A stretch of 64,000 bases of DNA, from contig NZ_NPKQ01000006.1 in the NCBI RefSeq assembly GCF_008329525.1, positions 124,001 to 188,000 on the forward strand, written 5' to 3'. The notes under the pieces were generated by a model. The model made no database searches and was not told the DNA's origin. It worked only from the letters and a program-made list of their open reading frames with translations. Below are positions 31,859 through 40,736 of this stretch, one piece after another (position 1 is the stretch's first letter; each line of letters opens with the position of its first letter). Origin of the DNA: Tardiphaga sp. P9-11. GTDB lineage: Bacteria; Pseudomonadota; Alphaproteobacteria; Rhizobiales; Xanthobacteraceae. A program made the translations under genes and the position numbers.

Positions 31859-33217
31859 ATGACATCATCTTCCCCCAAATCCCTGCGCGTTGCCGTCATC
31901 GGCGGCGGCGTGGCCGGCGCCTTCGCCGCGATCATCATGTCCAAGCTGCCGCAGATCGGGCCGATCACCGTGCTGGATCGTGATGGCGCGTTCGGACGCG
32001 GGCTCGCCTATTCCGCAAGAGCCAAGTGGCATCGCATCAACGTCCCCGCTTACAAAATGGGCGGCCTCGGCTCCGACGATGATGGGTTCGTCGAATGGCT
32101 AAAGGAGACCCACCAAGCGGACTGGCCGGACTACTCGACATCCTTCGTGCCACGCCGGGTCTATGGCGACTATATCTCCACGAAGTTCAACGAACTGACC
32201 GGCTCCGGGCGTGTGACGCCACGGCAGGATGTGGCGCTAAGCGTCACGCGGCAAGACCATAACTATCGCGTTGCGACGGCATCGGGTGCGAGCATCGATG
32301 CCGATCTGGTGTTCCTCTGCCTCGGTAATCAGCCGCCGTCACCGTTTCCCGGCATCGATGCCACGCCGCGCTCGATTATCAATGTCTGGGCACCGAATGC
32401 CCTCGCTTCGATTGGCACCGATGATCGCGTGCTGGTCATCGGCACCGGTGCCACTGCGGTCGATGTCGTGATCGATCTCGTCCATCGCGGCATGCGCGCG
32501 CCCATCACGATGGTCTCGCGGCGCGGCTTGCTGCCGCTGATCGACGTGCCGGCGCAGACCGATCCCGACCCGATGAACTCATTCCCGGTGCCCACCGCGC
32601 GTGGGCTTCTGGCGGCATTGCTCAGGGACACCCGCCGCAAGGTTGCGGCGGGCATTCCATGGCAGACGATGGTCGACACGTTTCGACTGTCGATTGGTGA
32701 ACTCTACAGGAACGCCTCCGAGGCCGAACGTGCCCGCTTCGCGCGGCATCTGCGCGCAATCTGGATGGTGCATCGGCATCGGCTGGCACCCGACGTCGCC
32801 GAGCTACTGGAACAGTTGCAACGCGATAAACGAATCGACCTGATCGCAGGACGCATCGCCAGCGCGGTCGCGACATCGTCGGGACATGACGTCACCATCC
32901 GCAAGCGCGGACACGGCGAGACGATCAACCTCGCCACCAACTGGATTCTGAACTGTAGCGGCCCGGAAGAGCGTTATGATCGCCTTGGCGATCCGCTCAT
33001 CAAGTCGCTGCTTGCGACCGGGCGAGCGCGGACCGGCTTCAACGGCCTCGGCCTCGATGTCGCCCCAACCTGTGAGCTGCGTGACAGCACCGGTCATGTT
33101 CAGCCCGGCTTCTATGCCATCGGCCCGGCGACACGCGGCGCGTTCTGGGAAGTAACTGCGGCGTCCAACATTCGGCGACAGTTGCTGGCCGTGAGCGAGC
33201 AGTTGAAGACGCTCTAG
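31859..33217 (+). CDS. FAD/NAD(P)-binding oxidoreductase-like protein
   Basis: A 452-residue protein with an N-terminal Rossmann dinucleotide fold (VAVIGGGVAGAFAAIIMSKL, GxGxxG near residue 14) and a second motif VLVIGTGATAVDVVIDLVHR near 198, a NAD(P) site. GRGLAYSARAKWHRINVPAY near 47 and FYAIGPATRGAFWEVTAASN near the end fit the FAD-NAD(P)-binding family (PF13454 type). Such proteins are usually of unknown substrate. It ends 4 bases inside the opposite-strand permease gene (convergent). Its placement behind a CodA-like enzyme suggests a shared catabolic role, but this is inference. Confidence 0.85.
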   Translation: MTSSSPKSLRVAVIGGGVAGAFAAIIMSKLPQIGPITVLDRDGAFGRGLAYSARAKWHRINVPAYKMGGLGSDDDGFVEWLKETHQADWPDYSTSFVPRRVYGDYISTKFNELTGSGRVTPRQDVALSVTRQDHNYRVATASGASIDADLVFLCLGNQPPSPFPGIDATPRSIINVWAPNALASIGTDDRVLVIGTGATAVDVVIDLVHRGMRAPITMVSRRGLLPLIDVPAQTDPDPMNSFPVPTARGLLAALLRDTRRKVAAGIPWQTMVDTFRLSIGELYRNASEAERARFARHLRAIWMVHRHRLAPDVAELLEQLQRDKRIDLIAGRIASAVATSSGHDVTIRKRGHGETINLATNWILNCSGPEERYDRLGDPLIKSLLATGRARTGFNGLGLDVAPTCELRDSTGHVQPGFYAIGPATRGAFWEVTAASNIRRQLLAVSEQLKTL

Positions 33218-33987
33218 CCCTTCCGCCACGGCACGATAGCGCGCTCCAGAGCGTCAAAGCCGGTATTCATCACGAAGCCGATGATCGCGATGACGAACAG
33301 GCCGACATACATCGTCTGGACGTCGAACAGCTCCCACGCATTCCAGATCATGTAACCGAGCCCCTGCTTGGCGCCGACCATCTCGGCGATGGCGATCAAC
33401 ACCAGCCCCATGCCGGCGCCGAGCTTGATGCCGGTCATGATCAGTGGCAATGCGCCGGGCAGCGCCACGGTGCGAAACATGTTGAAGCGGCTGGCGCCGA
33501 AGTTGCGGCCAACGTCGAGGAAGATCGGCGCAATCTGGCGCACGCCGGCAGCGGTATTGATGACCACCGGATAGAACACGCCAATCGCGACCATGGCGAT
33601 CTTCGAGCTTTCACCGAGACCGAAAATCAGCAGGATCAGCGGCAACAGCGAGCTTTTCGGAATGGGATAGGTCGCCGAGATCAGCGGATCGAAGGCGGCC
33701 CGCACGGGGCGATAGAGCCCGATGGCAAGCCCGATCACAATGGCCGGCACGCAGCCAACGATAAAACCGGCAGCAAGGCGATACAGGCTGGCTCCCACAT
33801 GACGCCACAGCGCGCCGGAGGAAGCGAGCTCGAACAGATGCCCAATGATGTTCGAGGGCGCCGGGAAAAACCTGACATCCACGATGCCGGTGCGGGCGCA
33901 GATTTCCCACAGGCCGAGCAGCACCAGCGGCGACAGGATACTGATGGCGCGCTCGCGACAGAGCGAGCGGGTGCGAGCCGAACTCAT
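33214..33987 (-). CDS. ABC transporter permease (SsuC/TauC type)
   Basis: A 257-residue membrane subunit with about six helices: LSPLVLLGLWEICARTGIVD at the N-terminus, IGCVPAIVIGLAIGLYRPVR-like sequence (read VGCVPAIVIGLAIGLYRPVR) near 75, and the EAA coupling loop GASRFNMFRTVALPGALPLI near 165. It overlaps the ATPase gene by four bases. The family moves sulfonates, taurine, nitrate, pyrimidine precursors or aromatics; the local enzymes suggest a ring compound. Confidence 0.92.
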   Translation of the reverse strand: MSSARTRSLCRERAISILSPLVLLGLWEICARTGIVDVRFFPAPSNIIGHLFELASSGALWRHVGASLYRLAAGFIVGCVPAIVIGLAIGLYRPVRAAFDPLISATYPIPKSSLLPLILLIFGLGESSKIAMVAIGVFYPVVINTAAGVRQIAPIFLDVGRNFGASRFNMFRTVALPGALPLIMTGIKLGAGMGLVLIAIAEMVGAKQGLGYMIWNAWELFDVQTMYVGLFVIAIIGFVMNTGFDALERAIVPWRKG

Positions 33988-34820
33988 GACTTGCTCCCCG
34001 GTTCGCGGCTGCGCGCGCGATCGACCTCTTCGCGGAGCTGCGCCCAGATATCATAAACCAGTTCGCCGTAAGCCGGCGTATGCCGGAGTTCGACGACGTT
34101 GCGCGGCCGCGGCAGATCGACCGGCACGATGGTCTTGATGCGGCCCGGCCCCGCTGTCATGACCATGATGCGGTCACCGAGCGTCACGGCTTCATCGACG
34201 CTATGGGTGATGAAGACCACGGTCTTGCGGGTCTCTTCCCAGATCCGTAGCAGCTCTTCGTGCAGCAATGTTTTGTTCTGCTCGTCGAGCGCCGAGAACG
34301 GCTCATCCATCAGCAGGATATCGGGATCGTTGGCGAAGGCACGCGCGATGGAGACGCGCTGGCGCATACCGCCGGACAGCTGGTGCGGATAGAGCGTGCG
34401 CGCACCATACATGCCGGTCTTGTTCAGATAGTGCCCGACCACGTCATCGATGCGCGCTCTCGGGACATTGCGCATCTTGAGGCCATAGGCGGCGTTGTCC
34501 CATACGGTCATCCAGGGAAACAAGGAGTCTCCCTGGAACACCATGGAGTTCTGCGGATGGCCGGACTGCGGATTAGCGATGTCGATCTGCCCTTCCGATG
34601 GCGCATCGAGCCCCGCGAGCATGCGCAAGAGAGTCGTCTTGCCGCAGCCGCTGGGGCCGACCACGACGAAGAATGTGCTGACGGGGATATCGAGCGTGAT
34701 GCGGTCCAGCGCAAGCTGCGTATCGTGACGCTTGGTGACGCCGCGCAGGCTGATCTTCGGCGCAGGCACTGGCCGGCCATCCCCGATTTCTGCTGTCGAC
34801 ATCTGCGCTGCCATCGTCAC
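33984..34820 (-). CDS. ABC transporter ATPase (SsuB/TauB type)
   Basis: A 278-residue ATPase. Walker A is GPSGCGKTT near residue 57, and the Q-loop is in PQNSMVFQGDSLFPWMTVWD near 91. The signature is LSGGMRQRVSIARAFANDPD near 149, Walker B is ILLMDEPFSALDEQNKTLL near 170, and the H-loop is in VFITHSVDEAVTLGDRIMVM. All residues for hydrolysis are present. It lies 16 bases after the binding-protein gene and overlaps the permease by four, forming an operonic importer. Confidence 0.93.
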   Translation of the reverse strand: MTMAAQMSTAEIGDGRPVPAPKISLRGVTKRHDTQLALDRITLDIPVSTFFVVVGPSGCGKTTLLRMLAGLDAPSEGQIDIANPQSGHPQNSMVFQGDSLFPWMTVWDNAAYGLKMRNVPRARIDDVVGHYLNKTGMYGARTLYPHQLSGGMRQRVSIARAFANDPDILLMDEPFSALDEQNKTLLHEELLRIWEETRKTVVFITHSVDEAVTLGDRIMVMTAGPGRIKTIVPVDLPRPRNVVELRHTPAYGELVYDIWAQLREEVDRARSREPGSKS

Positions 34821-34836
34821 GTTTCTCTACGCCGTT

Positions 34837-35865
34837 TTACTTGGGCCGTGCGAACGGCCCCAGGACCGGCTTCAGCGCATCGACATAGGACATGTCGACA
34901 ACCTTGGCGGCCTCGATGTCGCTGGTGACCAGGCCACGTGATTTGAAATAAGCCAGATCGGTCTCGACGCTGGGCAAATTGATCTGACCGTCGGGATCGA
35001 TGAACACCGGCACGATTTGATGCAGCAGCGCCGTGTCCTTGATGCCCGTCATCTCCGCGATGTCCTTGATCATGTCCTCGGCGCCGGGCCCGGCGATCTT
35101 GCCGTCCTTCAGCGTCGCAGCATAGGCGCGTACGCCGCGCAGATAGGCCTTGAGAAACGCCGTCACCGTCTTGCGGTCCTCGGCGAACTTGCCATTGATC
35201 AACAGCATGGCCGTTTGCTGCACCGGATAGAAATCGTCGAGGCCGACGAAGCGCACAGCGACGCCATTGCGCACCATCGCCGTCACGCCCGGCTCCGCGG
35301 AGATGGCCGCATCGATCGCCTTATTGGCGAAAGCGGTGAGATGCTGCGGGAACGGGAGGAAGACCTTTTCGATATCCTCGTCCTTGAGTCCGGCCTTCTT
35401 CAGCGCCTGATTGATGACGGATTCATCGGCGGCTCCATTGGCAATGATCGCCACCTTCTTGCCTTTGAGATCCGCAAGCGACTTGAACGCGCCTGACTCG
35501 ATCAGATCCTTGCGCACCATCAGCGCCTTGTAGCTATAGCCCGCGATATTGGTGCCCTTGTCCGCCACCATCTTCAGCTTGAGACCGCGATTGACGGCGT
35601 TATAGAGCCCGGCGGAGGCCGCGCCTGCCGATGCGTCGAGATCCCCCGCGCCGAGCGGGGCCACCATCTTGGCACCGGAATCAAAAGGGATCAGTTCAAC
35701 CTTGACACCCTCTTCCTTGAAGTAGCCGCGCTTCTCGGCGAGGAACAGACCGATATCCGATGACAGATTGGTCGTCCCGACCTTGACCGTCTTCATCTCC
35801 TGGGCGTTCGCAAGACCCAGCATCGACATCGCAACACCGGCGGCAACAAGCAGACGTTTCAGCAT
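34837..35865 (-). CDS. ABC transporter substrate-binding protein (NMT1/SsuA-like)
   Basis: A 342-residue exported protein, signal peptide to about residue 21 (GLANAQ). The mature part opens TVKVGTTNLSSDIGLFLAEK and RGYFKEEGVKVELIPFDSG, typical of the NMT1/SsuA family. Further motifs are LADLKGKKVAIIANGAADES near 120 and FPQHLTAFANKAIDAAISAE near 167. The family binds taurine, alkanesulfonates, hydroxymethylpyrimidine, riboflavin precursors and aromatic acids. Here it follows the ACMSD-like amidohydrolase (52-base gap) in the Mo-hydroxylase operon, so the ligand is probably the operon's ring substrate. Confidence 0.9.
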   Translation of the reverse strand: MLKRLLVAAGVAMSMLGLANAQEMKTVKVGTTNLSSDIGLFLAEKRGYFKEEGVKVELIPFDSGAKMVAPLGAGDLDASAGAASAGLYNAVNRGLKLKMVADKGTNIAGYSYKALMVRKDLIESGAFKSLADLKGKKVAIIANGAADESVINQALKKAGLKDEDIEKVFLPFPQHLTAFANKAIDAAISAEPGVTAMVRNGVAVRFVGLDDFYPVQQTAMLLINGKFAEDRKTVTAFLKAYLRGVRAYAATLKDGKIAGPGAEDMIKDIAEMTGIKDTALLHQIVPVFIDPDGQINLPSVETDLAYFKSRGLVTSDIEAAKVVDMSYVDALKPVLGPFARPK

Positions 35866-35917
35866 GATCGGTCCTCTTTACTTCGCATGAAAGTGATACA
35901 GCAGAACGCGCCGCAGC

Positions 35918-36922
35918 TCAGGGCAAACGTGGAAATAGACGCCTCGGATTGGTCTCGGTAATCAGTTCGATATCGGCAGCGGAAAAGCCCGCAGCCTTGA
36001 CGCTGGCGAGGGGATCGCGATCCGCCGGCGGGAACGACTCGTCAGTACCGAGCGCCACACGTTCGATGCCCACGGTATCGGCGAGGAAACGCAACGCTTT
36101 CGGCGCATGAACGATGCTGTCATAGCCGATGCGCGAGGCGTAGACCGACGGATCGCATTGCGCGACATCACCCTGTCCCGCGCGATCCATCCGCGCATGC
36201 ATCAAATCGAAGCGGCCCAGCAGATAAGGAAATGTGCCGCCGCCATGGCTGAGGACGATCGAGAGCGCCGGGAAGCGATCGAGCACACCTGAGAAGATGA
36301 TCGAGCCGATACCGAGCGTGGTGTCGAACGTGTATTGGGCGATCTGCGTCAGCGCGAATTTCGCGGCACGCGGCGCAGCATCCACCAGCACGGGATGCAG
36401 GATGACTGGTAGTCCCAACGCTTCCGCCTTGGCCCAGAACGGATCGAGCGGCTTCTCGCCGATATTGACGCCCTCGATATTGGCCGGAACCATAACCGCA
36501 ACAGCGTCAAGGCCCACGGCGCGATCGAGTTCAGCCGCAGCGTCGGCAGCATCGACCAGCGGGACGGACCCCACGAATGAAAAGCGGTCGTTATTCGTAT
36601 GGCACCACTCGCCCAGCGTATCGTTGAGCATGCGGTGCCAATGCGCGCAGGCATCTTTTTGAAGGCCGTAGCCGTAAATATCCGGCCATGTGGCGACCAG
36701 TTGCCGGTCGAGACCCTGCCGGTCGAGGCTGGCACGGCGTTGTTCAACCGGCTCGACCAGTTGCGGGAAGAACGGCCGAACCCTGAAACCATAATCGAAG
36801 CCGAGGGCCGGCGGCTTGCCATTCCCGGCTGGCAGCAGCCTCACGCCGCAATAGGCGCCGCGGCCATCGATGGCGGACAGCAGCTGCGGCGGCACATAAT
36901 GGGCATGGATATCGATCGGCAC
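35918..36922 (-). CDS. ACMSD-like amidohydrolase/decarboxylase (amidohydrolase 2 family)
   Basis: A 334-residue TIM-barrel metalloenzyme. The N-terminal PIDIHAHYVPPQLLSAIDG carries HxH, followed by ILHPVLVDAAPR near residue 171, IVLSHGGGTFPYLLGRFDLM near 224, and GTDESFPPADRDP near 290 supplying the Asp ligand. 2-Amino-3-carboxymuconate-6-semialdehyde decarboxylase and related non-oxidative decarboxylases share this pattern, so decarboxylation or hydrolysis of a ring-cleavage product is the likely job. It starts 9 bases after the Mo-hydroxylase large-subunit gene, so they are co-expressed. Confidence 0.85.
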   Translation of the reverse strand: MPIDIHAHYVPPQLLSAIDGRGAYCGVRLLPAGNGKPPALGFDYGFRVRPFFPQLVEPVEQRRASLDRQGLDRQLVATWPDIYGYGLQKDACAHWHRMLNDTLGEWCHTNNDRFSFVGSVPLVDAADAAAELDRAVGLDAVAVMVPANIEGVNIGEKPLDPFWAKAEALGLPVILHPVLVDAAPRAAKFALTQIAQYTFDTTLGIGSIIFSGVLDRFPALSIVLSHGGGTFPYLLGRFDLMHARMDRAGQGDVAQCDPSVYASRIGYDSIVHAPKALRFLADTVGIERVALGTDESFPPADRDPLASVKAAGFSAADIELITETNPRRLFPRLP

Positions 36923-36931
36923 GATCAGTCC

Positions 36932-39226
36932 CTATGCAGCGGTGATTGCGCGCGCATGCGCATTCTTGATGAGGCGCCACAGACGCGGCGGCGTCAGCGG
37001 CAGGTGATGAATCTCGACATTGAGCGGCGCCAGCGCTGCCGCCACCGCATTGGCCGTCGCTGCGGCCACAGCAACGATACCGCCCTCGCCCGCTCCCTTG
37101 GCGCCCAGCGGATTGCTCGGTGACGGCCGCAGCTCCAGCGTCACCGCGCGCAGCACCGGAAAGTCGCTCGCGGTCGGCACCAGATAATCGGCCAGAGAGG
37201 CGTTCAAGAGCTGTCCCTGATCGTCATAGATCAGATGATCGAGGAAAACGCCACCCAGTCCCTGCACAATGGCGCCGATCGCCTGTCCGTGCACGATGGC
37301 CGGATTGATGGCGCGACCGACATCTTCGACTGCGATGTAATCGAGAACTTTCACCGCGCCCGTGCGTGGATCGACGGTGACATGCGCCGCATGTGTGCCG
37401 TAGCTATAGGTGCGCACATCGTTGGAGAATGTGCCGTCTGCCTGCAATTCGCGCCCGGCTGCGAGCGCCGCGAACGACACGGATGCGCCATTGTCAGCGA
37501 CGACTTTCGCGTTCACGAGCTTCAATTCGCTGTTCGGCCTGCCCAGGTGATTGGATGCCTGCTGCAGGATCTTCTCGCGCAGCCGGGTCGCCGCGTCGAG
37601 CACGGCCGAACCGCCCATCACCACCGCACGCGAATGATAGGTGCCAAAGCCCTCATCGAGCAGCGTGGTCGAGCCGTGCAGTACACGGATGCGATCGAAC
37701 GGGATCGATAGCGTATCCGACGCGATCTGGCCGAGCACCGTCTCCAGACCCTGCCCCAGCACGGATGAGCCGACGGCCACCGTCAGTGAGCCGTCCTTTT
37801 CAAGGGTAACCGCCGCGTTTTCCTTCGGGCCGGCACCGCCGCTTTCGACGAAACAGCCGAGCCCGATGCCATGGCGCACGCCATCGATCAACTTGCCCTG
37901 CAGATGACGTTTCTCGTGCCAGCCGATCTCCTTCAAGGCACGCTCGAACACCTCGACATAGTCGCCCGTGTCATAGGATGTCGGCCCCTCATAGGGTACG
38001 AGCCCATCGATCGGATAAGGCAATTCCTGTTCGGTGATCAGGTTCTTGCGCCGGAATTCGGCGATGTCGATGCCGAGATCGGTCGCGGCCATGTCGATCA
38101 GCCGCTCGCGAAAGAAATTCGCCTCAAAGCGGCCCGGCCCGCGATAGGTACCGACCGGCGTCTTGTTGGTCATGAAGGCTTCGACGGAGACGCTGACATT
38201 GGGGATGCGATAAGGGCCGGGAAGAAACTGCGCCGCCTTGGCCGGCACCACGCCGCCATTGGTGCGGATATAGGCGCCCATATCGGCGAATATCCGGCCG
38301 CGCAAACCGAGCATCATTCCGTCGCTGCGGCAGGCGAGCGACAATTCGCAGGCGATATCGCGTGAGTGATTGATCGCCATCAGATGCTCGCGGCGATCCT
38401 CGATCCATTTGACCGGGCGTGCCAGTTTGCGGGCAGCGAAGGGGATCAGGAAATCCTCGGGATAGAATTCGCCGCGCACGCCGAAGCCACCACCGACATC
38501 GATCTCGATCAGATCGATGTCATCCTCGCGAACGCCCAGCATCTGCGCCAGCGCGCGGCGGTTATAGAATGTGACCTTTGTCGCGCCTGTGACGACGAGC
38601 CGACCGGCCGATGAATTCCATTCTGCGAGGAGGCCCCGCGTCTCCATGGGCAGCGCCGTATGACGCTGCACGCTGAAGCGCTCGGTGCGCACATAGTCCG
38701 CCGACGCGAAGGCCGCATCGGCATCGCCAAACCCGGCATCGTAGCGCAGCGCAACGTTATCTTCGGCGAAGTCGAACAGCGCATTTTCACTTGCGCCGCG
38801 CTCAGTGACTGCGGACAGTGCTTCAAATTCGATGCCGATCGTCTCCAGCGCGTCCTCGGCCAGTGCGCGGCTGTCGGCAACCACGACAGCGATGGGCTCA
38901 CCGACATAGCGCACCTTGTCGCTTGCGATGACAGGCTGGCGGAATGGCTCGAATTCGGGCAGCGGCGCCAGGCGAAGCGGGATGATGGGGATGGCGTCGC
39001 CGATGTCGCGAGCCGTGATCACGGCGTGAATGCCCGGCATCGCCAGCGCAGCCGATGCATCGATGGACATGATCCGCGCATGCGCAATCGGGCTGCGCAG
39101 GATTGCCGCATGCAGCATCCCGTCGACGGCGAGATCGTCAGCGAAATTGCCGGATCCCGACAGGAAGCGCGCATCCTCCATGCGCTCGACCGCGCAGCCG
39201 ACCAGGAATTTGGCGACATCGCTCAT
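36932..39226 (-). CDS. Molybdenum hydroxylase large subunit (xanthine dehydrogenase family)
   Basis: A 764-residue molybdopterin-binding catalytic subunit. Family features: MLHAAILRSPIAHARIMSID near residue 40, DVGGGFGVRGEFYPEDFLIP near 245 (Moco channel), TPVGTYRGPGRFEANFFRER near 353 (corresponding to the AYRGxGR loop, not the CO-dehydrogenase CSFR loop), and the C-terminal GAKGAGEGGIVAVAAATANA with the catalytic Glu. Hydroxylases of this type insert oxygen from water into C-H bonds of N-heteroaromatics or aldehydes. ATG at 39226 is chosen because it overlaps the small-subunit stop by four bases; the longer frame has no support. Confidence 0.92.
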   Translation of the reverse strand: MSDVAKFLVGCAVERMEDARFLSGSGNFADDLAVDGMLHAAILRSPIAHARIMSIDASAALAMPGIHAVITARDIGDAIPIIPLRLAPLPEFEPFRQPVIASDKVRYVGEPIAVVVADSRALAEDALETIGIEFEALSAVTERGASENALFDFAEDNVALRYDAGFGDADAAFASADYVRTERFSVQRHTALPMETRGLLAEWNSSAGRLVVTGATKVTFYNRRALAQMLGVREDDIDLIEIDVGGGFGVRGEFYPEDFLIPFAARKLARPVKWIEDRREHLMAINHSRDIACELSLACRSDGMMLGLRGRIFADMGAYIRTNGGVVPAKAAQFLPGPYRIPNVSVSVEAFMTNKTPVGTYRGPGRFEANFFRERLIDMAATDLGIDIAEFRRKNLITEQELPYPIDGLVPYEGPTSYDTGDYVEVFERALKEIGWHEKRHLQGKLIDGVRHGIGLGCFVESGGAGPKENAAVTLEKDGSLTVAVGSSVLGQGLETVLGQIASDTLSIPFDRIRVLHGSTTLLDEGFGTYHSRAVVMGGSAVLDAATRLREKILQQASNHLGRPNSELKLVNAKVVADNGASVSFAALAAGRELQADGTFSNDVRTYSYGTHAAHVTVDPRTGAVKVLDYIAVEDVGRAINPAIVHGQAIGAIVQGLGGVFLDHLIYDDQGQLLNASLADYLVPTASDFPVLRAVTLELRPSPSNPLGAKGAGEGGIVAVAAATANAVAAALAPLNVEIHHLPLTPPRLWRLIKNAHARAITAA

Positions 39227-39720
39227 TGCGCCGCCTCGCATTGCAAGTCGCTATAGGCGATGCGGGCTTCCATGATCGCCGCGATGATCGGCAGATACCC
39301 GGTGCAGCGACATAGGTTTCCGGAAATCACCTCACGAATGCGGTCCTCGTCCGCATGTGGCTCATCGGTCAGCAATGCATGAGCAGTCGTGAGGATGCCG
39401 GCGGTGCAGAAGCCGCACTGCAAAGCATGATGCTTGCGGAACGCAAGCTGCAACGCACCGAGATGCGCGGCGCTGCCAAGACCCTCGACGGTGGTTATCT
39501 CGCGCCCTTCTGCCTGCACCGCCAGCATCAGGCAGCCGCGCACCGCGGCACCATCGACGATGACCGTGCAGGCGCCGCAGACACCGTGCTCGCAGCCCAG
39601 ATGTGTTCCGGTCAGACGCAATTCGTTACGCAGCGCATCCGCCAGCGTGGTGCGCGGTTCGACCGTGACGGTCGTTTGCGTGCCGTTGACGGTTAAACGG
39701 ACGGAGCGCACCGGTGTCAT
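39223..39720 (-). CDS. Molybdenum hydroxylase [2Fe-2S] small subunit
   Basis: A 165-residue iron-sulfur subunit. The plant-type cluster is in HLGCEHGVCGACTVIVDG near residues 44-52, and the second cluster is bound by LQCGFCTAGILTTAHALL near 101 and ISGNLCRCTGYLPIIAAIME near 137. Electrons pass from the Mo centre through these clusters to FAD on the medium subunit. ATG at 39720 overlaps the medium-subunit stop by four bases. The longer upstream frame is not supported. Confidence 0.94.
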   Translation of the reverse strand: MTPVRSVRLTVNGTQTTVTVEPRTTLADALRNELRLTGTHLGCEHGVCGACTVIVDGAAVRGCLMLAVQAEGREITTVEGLGSAAHLGALQLAFRKHHALQCGFCTAGILTTAHALLTDEPHADEDRIREVISGNLCRCTGYLPIIAAIMEARIAYSDLQCEAAQ

Positions 39721-40595
39721 GCGGCCTCCGACAAACTGATATCGGCCGCACGCGCCAGCGCCCGCTCCAGCAACACGCCGAGAAGATCGCACCGATAGGC
39801 GGCTTCCGCGTGGATATCGTCGGCGGGATCGATCGCATCCCGCGCAACTGCCGCGGCCTGTAAAATCACAGCGGCATCGATCCGACGACCATCGAGGATG
39901 GCCTCGACGCCGGGCAGTCGCATCGGACGATCGGCAACGCCGATCACTCCGATATGCGCATTATACGCCAGGCCCTGCGCGTCGGTGTCGTAAAATGCTG
40001 CAACACCCGCCAGCGCGAAATCGCCGCGGCGGCGTGCGAATTCCTCGAAGGCCCAACGCCGCGCCTTCTTCCAGAGCGGCAAACGTATGCTGATCAAGAT
40101 TTCGTCGGCCTCCAGAACCGTGCTGAGACCGCCCGTGATGAATTCGTCCGCGCGCACGATGCGGGTCCCGTTCGATCCCACGATCGTCAGCATCGCGTCG
40201 CAGGTCACCGCAATGCCCGGCATTTCGGCGGCCGGATCGGCATGAGCCAAGCTGCCACCGACGGTGCCGCGGTTACGGACCTGGTAATGCGCGACATGGG
40301 CCACGGCCGCCGCCAGTAGCGGATGCGCCTGTGCGAGCCGCGCATCGCGCTCGATATCGCGCCAGGTCACGAGGGCGCCAATGTCGATGCCCTCAGCGGA
40401 AATACTGATACTTTTGAGATCCGGCAGCCGCCCGATATCGACCAGCACACTTGGTGCCGCCAGCCGGAAAGCCAGCATCGGGATCAGGCTCTGTCCGCCC
40501 GCGATGACCTTGGCGTTGCCGCCATGAGCCGCGAGCGCGGCAATCGCCTCGGTCAGCGTGGCAGGGCAAATATAGTCCAGCGGCGGAAGCTTCAT
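39717..40595 (-). CDS. Molybdenum hydroxylase FAD-binding medium subunit
   Basis: A 292-residue FAD subunit (CoxM/XdhB-like). KVIAGGQSLIPMLAFRLAAP (FAD loop) is near residue 29, YQVRNRGTVGGSLAHADPAA near 104, and DEILISIRLPLWKKARRWAF near 164. It accepts electrons from the Fe-S clusters and passes them to an acceptor. It is the first gene of the operon, followed by small and large subunits in the common M-S-L order, and is divergent from the IclR gene across a region containing palindromic sites. Confidence 0.93.
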   Translation of the reverse strand: MKLPPLDYICPATLTEAIAALAAHGGNAKVIAGGQSLIPMLAFRLAAPSVLVDIGRLPDLKSISISAEGIDIGALVTWRDIERDARLAQAHPLLAAAVAHVAHYQVRNRGTVGGSLAHADPAAEMPGIAVTCDAMLTIVGSNGTRIVRADEFITGGLSTVLEADEILISIRLPLWKKARRWAFEEFARRRGDFALAGVAAFYDTDAQGLAYNAHIGVIGVADRPMRLPGVEAILDGRRIDAAVILQAAAVARDAIDPADDIHAEAAYRCDLLGVLLERALARAADISLSEAA

Positions 40596-40610
40596 CGGCT
40601 GATTTGCTAC

Positions 40611-40646
40611 TTCTCAATTGCTGAGAACACTATCTTATCTTATAAG
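40611..40646. promoter_or_regulatory. Candidate IclR operators in the divergent promoter region
   Basis: Two palindromes lie side by side in the 141-base region: TTCTCA-ATTGC-TGAGAA (40611-40627, perfect 6-bp arms) and CTTAT-CTT-ATAAG (40634-40646, perfect 5-bp arms). Both are AT-rich in a GC-rich genome and sit within 55 bases of the FAD-subunit start, as operators of a divergent regulator would. Confidence 0.5.
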
Positions 40647-40736
40647 AAGGGACGCGCACGGCAATGTTTGTTGGTGCGCAAATGATATCCACATGCTGCC
40701 GTTTCCATTGGCAAGCATTACCGAATGGAGGTTCCG

